Shown one piece after another: positions 35,914 through 39,413 of a stretch of DNA of 39,413 nt (positions within the stretch are counted from its first letter, which is position 1; each line of letters opens with the position of its first letter). The notes under the pieces were generated by a model. It saw nothing but the letters and a program-made list of their open reading frames with translations. It was not told the origin of the DNA and ran no database searches. The stretch covers positions 1 to 39,413 of the forward strand of contig WHSR01000052.1 in the NCBI GenBank assembly GCA_009379995.1. The letters are read 5' to 3'. This stretch comes from Streptosporangiales bacterium (GTDB lineage: Bacteria > Actinomycetota > Actinomycetes > Streptosporangiales > WHSR01). Made by a program: the position numbers and the translations under genes.

Positions 35914-37131
35914 ATGGAACGGTCCGACTTCCCCGAGGGCTTCCTCTTCGGCAGCTCGACAGCTGCCCACCAGGTCGAGGGCGGCAACGTGGGCAACGAC
36001 TGGTGGGCATGGGAGCACCGACCCGGCACCCCCGCCCGGGAGCCGTCCGGCGACGCCATCGACCACTACCACCGCTACCGCGACGACTTCGCGCTGCTGG
36101 CCGCGTTGGGGCAGAACGCCCACCGGCTCTCGTTGGAGTGGTCACGCATCGAGCCCGCGCCGGGGGAGTGGAGCCAGGCCGCGCTCGACCACTACAAGCG
36201 CGTGCTGACCGCGCTGGGGGACAACGGCCTCACCGGCCTGGTGACCCTGATGCACTTCACGGTGCCGCAGTGGTTCGCCGACCGTGGCTCCTGGCTGGCC
36301 TCGGACGCCGTCGACCGCTTCGCGGAGTACGTCCACAAGGTCGCCGACGAGCTCGGCGACCTCATGCCGTACGCGTGCACCGTCAACGAGCCGCAGATCG
36401 TCGCGCTGAATGGATATCTGGTCGGACGCTTTCCCCCCGGCCACCGGGACCTGGAGGAGTGCCGGCGGGTGAACCAGGTGCTGTGCGATGCCCATCGGGC
36501 GGCCGTGCAGGCGCTTCGGGCCGGTCGCGGCGCTCCGAAGAGCGGCATCTGCCTTCAGCTCCCGGCGGTACGGCCGGCACGGGCCGGCGACGAGGCGTGC
36601 GAGGCCGCGTGTCGGGAGGCACGGGCGTTGCTCTGCGACCCGTACCTCGACGAACTGCGCCTGCACCCCGACACCGCCGGCGACTTCGTGGGCGTGCAGT
36701 ACTACACCCGGATGCGCATCGATCCGAGACTCCCCGACGGTTTCGCGCCGCCCCCCGAGGGCGTCCGGCGGACCCAGATGGGGTGGGAGTGGTACCCGGA
36801 CGGCCTGCCGGAGGCGCTGCACACCGCGTCGGAGGCCGGGCTTCCGCTGATCGTCACCGAGAACGGCATCGCCGCGGCCGACGACGCCGAGCGGATCGAG
36901 TACTTCGACCTCCATCTGCGCGCCGTGCTGCGGGCGATCGATGAGGGCTGCGACGTACGCGGCTACGTGTACTGGTCCTCGTTCGACAACTTCGAGTGGA
37001 ACGAGGGGTTCCGGCCGACGTTCGGCCTCGTCGGGATCGACTACGCCAACGGCCTGCGCCGGGTGGTTCGGCCCAGCGCCCTGGCGTTCGGTGCGGTGGC
37101 GCGGACCCGTCGGCTTGCCGGGGCTTCGTGA
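35914..37131 (+). CDS. GH1 family beta-glycosidase (beta-glucosidase-like)
   Basis: A 405-residue TIM-barrel glycosidase. FLFGSSTAAHQVEGG is the GH1 N-terminal signature, CTVNEPQ carries the acid/base E159, and LIVTENGIA carries the nucleophile E316. The C-terminal YWSSFDNFEWNEGFRPTFGLVGID is the aglycone-site block. The protein is slightly shorter than the usual 440-480 residues but keeps both catalytic acids, so it should be active on a beta-glucoside or related beta-glycoside. No signal peptide is seen, so the substrate is probably imported. The gene stands alone with its own promoter candidate. Confidence 0.92.
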   Translation: MERSDFPEGFLFGSSTAAHQVEGGNVGNDWWAWEHRPGTPAREPSGDAIDHYHRYRDDFALLAALGQNAHRLSLEWSRIEPAPGEWSQAALDHYKRVLTALGDNGLTGLVTLMHFTVPQWFADRGSWLASDAVDRFAEYVHKVADELGDLMPYACTVNEPQIVALNGYLVGRFPPGHRDLEECRRVNQVLCDAHRAAVQALRAGRGAPKSGICLQLPAVRPARAGDEACEAACREARALLCDPYLDELRLHPDTAGDFVGVQYYTRMRIDPRLPDGFAPPPEGVRRTQMGWEWYPDGLPEALHTASEAGLPLIVTENGIAAADDAERIEYFDLHLRAVLRAIDEGCDVRGYVYWSSFDNFEWNEGFRPTFGLVGIDYANGLRRVVRPSALAFGAVARTRRLAGAS

Positions 37132-37167
37132 ATGGATTCACAAATAGACGGCGGGTGCCACTATGCT
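37128..37167 (+). promoter_or_regulatory. serA promoter with overlapping palindrome
   Basis: TTCACA (37137-37142) and TATGCT (37162-37167) are 19 bp apart. A perfect palindrome, GTGAATGGATTCAC (37128-37141), overlaps the -35 and the stop codon of the GH1 gene. A repressor could bind there. The palindrome differs from the GTCTC type found at ilvB and leuB. Confidence 0.4.
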
Positions 37168-37238
37168 CGGAAGCTCGAGGGCCGTCCCGTGGTTGTAGCG
37201 GGCGGCAGACCCGTCAGCGACCGGAGAAGGATCAGTTC

Positions 37239-38834
37239 GTGACCAGCCCCGTCGTTCCTGTCGTCCTTGTCGCCGAAGAGCTTTCCCCCGCCGGCCTGGC
37301 CTTGCTCGCCGAGGAGTTCGAGGTCCGGCAGGTCGACGGCACCGACCGCGAGCGGCTGCTGCCCGCGCTCGCCGACGCCGAGGCGCTGATCGTGCGCAGC
37401 GGCACCCAGGTGGATGCCGAGGTGTTCGCCAACGCACCGACGCTTCGCGTCGTCGCCCGCGCCGGGGTAGGTCTCGACAACATCGACGTCGAGGCGGCGA
37501 CCAAGGCGGGGGTGATGGTGGTCAACGCGCCGACCTCCAACATCGTCAGCGCGGCGGAGCACGCCGTGGCGCTGCTGCTCGCTTGCGCCCGCAACGTCCC
37601 GCAGGCGACCGGCGCGCTCAAGGGCGGTGAGTGGAAGCGCTCCAAGTACGCAGGGGTCGAGCTGCAGGACAAGGTCGTCGGCGTTCTGGGGCTCGGCCGG
37701 ATCGGGGTGCTCGTGGCGCAGCGGCTGGCCGGTTTCGGGGTACGGCTGATCGCCTACGACCCGTACATCCAGGCCGCCCGGGCGGCGCAGATAGGCGTGC
37801 GGCTGGTGGGCCTGGAACAGCTGCTGCGGGAGAGCGACTTCGTCACGGTCCACCTGCCCAAGAGCCCGGAGACCGTCGGGATAATCGGCGAGCGGGAGCT
37901 TGCCTTGGTCAAGCCGACGATGCGCATCATCAACGCCGCCCGCGGCGGCATCGTCGACGAGGATGCGCTCGCCGTCGCGATCAAGGAAGGGCGGGTCGCC
38001 GGCGCGGCCATCGACGTCTTCGCCAACGAGCCGTGCACGCAAAGCCCACTCTTCGAGTTCGACAACGTGGTGGTGACCCCGCATCTCGGGGCGAGCACGA
38101 ACGAGGCGCAGGAAAAGGCCGGCACTGCTGTCGCCCGCTCGGTCCGGCTGGCGCTCGGCGGCGAGTTCGTGCCCGACGCCGTCAACGTCCAGGGTGGTGC
38201 GGTGGCCGAGGACGTCCGGCCCGGCCTCCCGCTCGCCGAGATGCTCGGCCGGGTCTTCACGGCTCTCGCCGGCCACCTCGCCGTCCGCCTCGACATCGAG
38301 GTACGCGGGGAGATCACCGAGCACGACGTCACAGTGCTCGAGCTCGCCGCGCTCAAGGGCGTCTTCACCGATGTTGTCGAGGAGTCGGTGACCTACGTCA
38401 ACGCCCCGTTGCTCGCCGGCGAGCGGGGGGTCGAGGTCAACCTGACGACGAACGAGGAGAGCCCCGACTGGCGCAACCTCGTCACCGTGCGCGGGACCCT
38501 CCCGGACGGCGGGGTCGTGTCGGTGTCCGGCACCCTCACCGGGCCCCGGCACATCGCCAGGCTCGTCGAGGTCGACGGCTTCGAGATGGAGCTACAGCCG
38601 ACGGAGCACATGGCGTTCCTGACCTACGTCGACCGGCCGGGAGTGGTCGGCGCGGTCGGCCGCATCCTCGGCGAGCACGAGATCAACATCGCCGGCATGC
38701 AGGTGAGCCGAAACGAACGGGGCGGTCGGGCGTTGATCGCGTTGACCGTCGACTCCGCCATACCGCCCGTCGTGCTGGACGAGATCATCGAGGCGGTCGG
38801 CGCGTTCGGCGGCCGGGTGGTGAATCTCACTTAA
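37239..38834 (+). CDS. serA: D-3-phosphoglycerate dehydrogenase
   Basis: A 531-residue SerA of the long actinobacterial type, the first step of serine synthesis. Catalytic domain at about 1-315: ARAGVGLDNIDV, GVLGLGRIGVLVAQRL, the Arg in NAARGGIVDEDAL, FANEP with Glu, and TPHLGASTNEAQEKAG with His. The intervening ASB domain spans about 316-455, and a C-terminal ACT domain (about 460-531, TYVDRPGVVGAVGRIL) probably gives serine feedback inhibition. GTG 37239 has GGAGAAGG (37222-37229) upstream. Codons further upstream in the same frame run into the GH1 gene and are not used. leuB is next. Confidence 0.97.
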   Translation: MTSPVVPVVLVAEELSPAGLALLAEEFEVRQVDGTDRERLLPALADAEALIVRSGTQVDAEVFANAPTLRVVARAGVGLDNIDVEAATKAGVMVVNAPTSNIVSAAEHAVALLLACARNVPQATGALKGGEWKRSKYAGVELQDKVVGVLGLGRIGVLVAQRLAGFGVRLIAYDPYIQAARAAQIGVRLVGLEQLLRESDFVTVHLPKSPETVGIIGERELALVKPTMRIINAARGGIVDEDALAVAIKEGRVAGAAIDVFANEPCTQSPLFEFDNVVVTPHLGASTNEAQEKAGTAVARSVRLALGGEFVPDAVNVQGGAVAEDVRPGLPLAEMLGRVFTALAGHLAVRLDIEVRGEITEHDVTVLELAALKGVFTDVVEESVTYVNAPLLAGERGVEVNLTTNEESPDWRNLVTVRGTLPDGGVVSVSGTLTGPRHIARLVEVDGFEMELQPTEHMAFLTYVDRPGVVGAVGRILGEHEINIAGMQVSRNERGGRALIALTVDSAIPPVVLDEIIEAVGAFGGRVVNLT

Positions 38835-38842
38835 TGTACGCG

Positions 38843-38861
38843 GGTCTCACTTTGTGAGACC
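38843..38861. promoter_or_regulatory. Palindromic operator upstream of the leuB leader
   Basis: GGTCTCACTTTGTGAGACC is a perfect palindrome with 8-bp arms and a 3-base centre, beginning 9 bases after the serA stop. Its half-site GTGAGAC is identical to that of the ilvB operator at 31440-31458. Both centres lie 24 nt before the -35 and 61 nt before a leader start codon. Confidence 0.7.
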
Positions 38862-38875
38862 ATCCTCGCCCGGGC

Positions 38876-38904
38876 GCGACAATCGGGGTACGGCCGGGTA
38901 ACTT
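38876..38904 (+). promoter_or_regulatory. Promoter of the leu leader region
   Basis: GCGACA (38876-38881) and TAACTT (38899-38904) are 17 bp apart. A leader ATG at 38913 lies 8 nt beyond the -10, so it is likely leaderless. Layout and the AACTTTGAT sequence parallel the ilvB promoter. Confidence 0.55.
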
Positions 38905-38912
38905 TGATGGTA

Positions 38913-38939
38913 ATGCGTCGGGTACCGATCCTTACCTGA
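38913..38939 (+). CDS. Putative leu leader peptide
   Basis: An eight-codon frame, MRRVPILT, from ATG 38913 to TGA 38937-38939. It contains Val, Ile and Leu codons and starts at the same distance (61 nt) from the operator centre as the ilvB leader. A second ATG at 38907 is in frame and would give MVMRRVPILT. No U-rich terminator hairpin follows, so attenuation is less certain than at ilvB. Several GC-rich inverted repeats occur between 38941 and 38990. Confidence 0.45.
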   Translation: MRRVPILT

Positions 38940-39051
38940 CGCGGCGGGGTCTGATTCCGCAGGCCGCCCGCCACCCGTAGGTCGCCGCGCCGGCCACAAG
39001 CCCTCCTTCTCGCGGCCGCAACGACCCTGACAAAACTCCGGAGAACCGAAC

Positions 39052-39162
39052 ATGTCCAGCGCGTACCCCTGGGGCCCGTCCGGCGAGGTCGAGGACGAGG
39101 CCACCCAGGCCGTCCAGACGGCCCTGGACCGCCGCGACAACGGCGGCCCGTCGAGCAAGTAG
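39052..39162 (+). CDS. Small 36-residue hypothetical protein upstream of leuB
   Basis: A short frame with ATG 39052, preceded by CGGAGAA about 8 nt upstream. The product starts MSSAYPWGPSGEVEDEATQ and ends with RRDNGGPSSK, and is acidic in its middle. I do not recognise the family. It lies in the 373-base gap between serA and leuB, downstream of the leu leader. It could be a real small protein or a chance frame with good codon use. Confidence 0.45.
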   Translation: MSSAYPWGPSGEVEDEATQAVQTALDRRDNGGPSSK

Positions 39163-39194
39163 GCCCAAGCAGACCATCGCCCCTCTCGGACCGT

Positions 39195-39200
39195 TAGGCT
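39195..39200 (+). promoter_or_regulatory. -10 box of a leaderless leuB promoter
   Basis: TAGGCT ends 7 nt before the leuB ATG at 39208, with no Shine-Dalgarno. It could give leuB a second promoter besides the leader promoter at 38876. Confidence 0.4.
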
Positions 39201-39207
39201 CCCGCCT

Positions 39208-39306
39208 ATGTCTTCCCGCAACGTCAGGCTGGCCGTGATCCCGGGCGACGGGATCGGCCCCGAGGTGGTCGGCGACCCGAGTTGTGACACGTTAGTGCGC
39301 GCTTGA
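39208..39306 (+). pseudogene. leuB: 3-isopropylmalate dehydrogenase, interrupted after about 22 codons
   Basis: ATG 39208 begins MSSRNVRLAVIPGDGIGPEVVG, the conserved N-terminus of LeuB (GDGIGPEV nucleotide-binding region). After residue 22 the reading frame departs into DPSCDTLVRA and stops at 39304-39306. The intruding bases belong to another mobile element whose transposase ends on the opposite strand. LeuB is normally about 350 residues, so this copy is disrupted here. The rest of leuB may lie beyond the element outside the window. If no other leuB copy exists, leucine synthesis would be broken; assembly joining at a repeat is the alternative explanation. Confidence 0.75.
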
Positions 39307-39413
39307 ATGCCCGTGGATGCGGTCGAGGACGTCGCGGAGGTCGTCGGGCAGTGGGTCGGCGGCGGTGATGGTGTGGGGTCCGGCCTGGATCTCGATGGTG
39401 CGGTAGCGGCGGG
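39274..39413 (-). mobile_element. End of an insertion sequence inside leuB
   Basis: The junction with leuB is near 39273, where LeuB homology ends. The interval contains the 3' end of a probable transposase gene reading towards the junction, with a short untranslated tip (candidate terminus around GTTGTGACACG, 39281-39291). The other end, inverted repeat and target duplication are outside the window. It is not the same element as the IS630 end at position 1, judging from tip and protein. Confidence 0.6.
39292..39413 (-). CDS. Probable transposase, C-terminal fragment (cut by window edge)
   Basis: The last 39 residues are visible, including YRTIEIQAGPHTITAADPL and PDDLRDVLDRIHG, with stop TAA at 39294-39292. 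The position inside leuB and the short non-coding tip make a transposase likely, but the family cannot be named from this fragment and the catalytic domain lies outside the window. Confidence 0.45.
   Translation of the reverse strand, partial: RRYRTIEIQAGPHTITAADPLPDDLRDVLDRIHGHSSAH

Noticed and set aside
38940..39050. Full attenuator at leuB like that of ilvB
   Set aside because: The leader peptide is plausible, but no hairpin with a T-tract follows. Only the peptide and promoter are claimed.

Overview
The window is GC-rich DNA, densely packed with genes, from an actinobacterium. The supporting signs are high G+C at third codon positions, frequent GTG starts, an F420-type luciferase-like oxidoreductase, a mycothiol-type maleylpyruvate isomerase homologue, EspC/WXG-like secretion substrates and the gene sets gatCAB, ilvBNC and serA-leuB. 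Genus cannot be fixed from the sequence alone.

Layout. 1-138 is the end of an IS630-family element. 183-3432 holds a divergent pair, a DUF885 metallopeptidase-like gene (-) and a membrane Ser/Thr kinase (+). 3618-5655 carries etfB, etfA and a decayed copy of the etfA 3' end. 5700-6359 is a VapB/VapC-type toxin-antitoxin pair. 6404-12678 holds a NifS-type cysteine desulfurase, mnmA, an F420-type oxidoreductase, a short MetE-like methyltransferase and ligA. 12789-14855 is a membrane GGDEF-EAL protein. 14970-18300 is gatC-gatA-gatB. 18367-20891 (-) is a mycothiol-type enzyme, a TetR regulator and a lipoprotein sugar dehydrogenase, divergent from a patatin and a 2-hydroxyacid dehydrogenase (21026-22947) across a tandem TetR operator. 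23157-27574 is ilvD overlapping a second GGDEF-EAL gene. 27728-31374 is a putative type VII-secreted polymorphic toxin locus with two toxin/immunity modules. 31440-34966 is an attenuated ilvB-ilvN-ilvC operon. 35068-38834 holds an inositol-phosphatase family gene, a GH1 glycosidase and serA. 38843-39413 is a leu regulatory region and a leuB gene cut after about 22 codons by another mobile element.

How the genes work together. ilvB/N/C/D, serA and leuB make branched-chain amino acids and serine. The ilvB region has a leader peptide and a mutually exclusive attenuator. The same palindrome, promoter and leaderless leader-peptide geometry recurs upstream of leuB, with the palindrome centre 61 nt before the leader start codon in both places, so one regulator probably controls both. 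NifS and MnmA are neighbours that supply and use sulfur for tRNA 2-thiolation, and GatCAB makes Gln-tRNA and/or Asn-tRNA.

The most novel part is the toxin locus. A small YxxxE/WXG-like partner precedes a 504-residue protein with a WxG helical N-terminus and a C-terminal domain whose HHSSFLAG...SGHYxP signature resembles, from memory, the plant IQM protein family. A putative immunity gene follows, then an orphan copy of the toxin domain and a second immunity copy. Many genes have a TANNNT -10 box 6-9 nt before the start codon and no Shine-Dalgarno sequence, so leaderless transcription seems common here.
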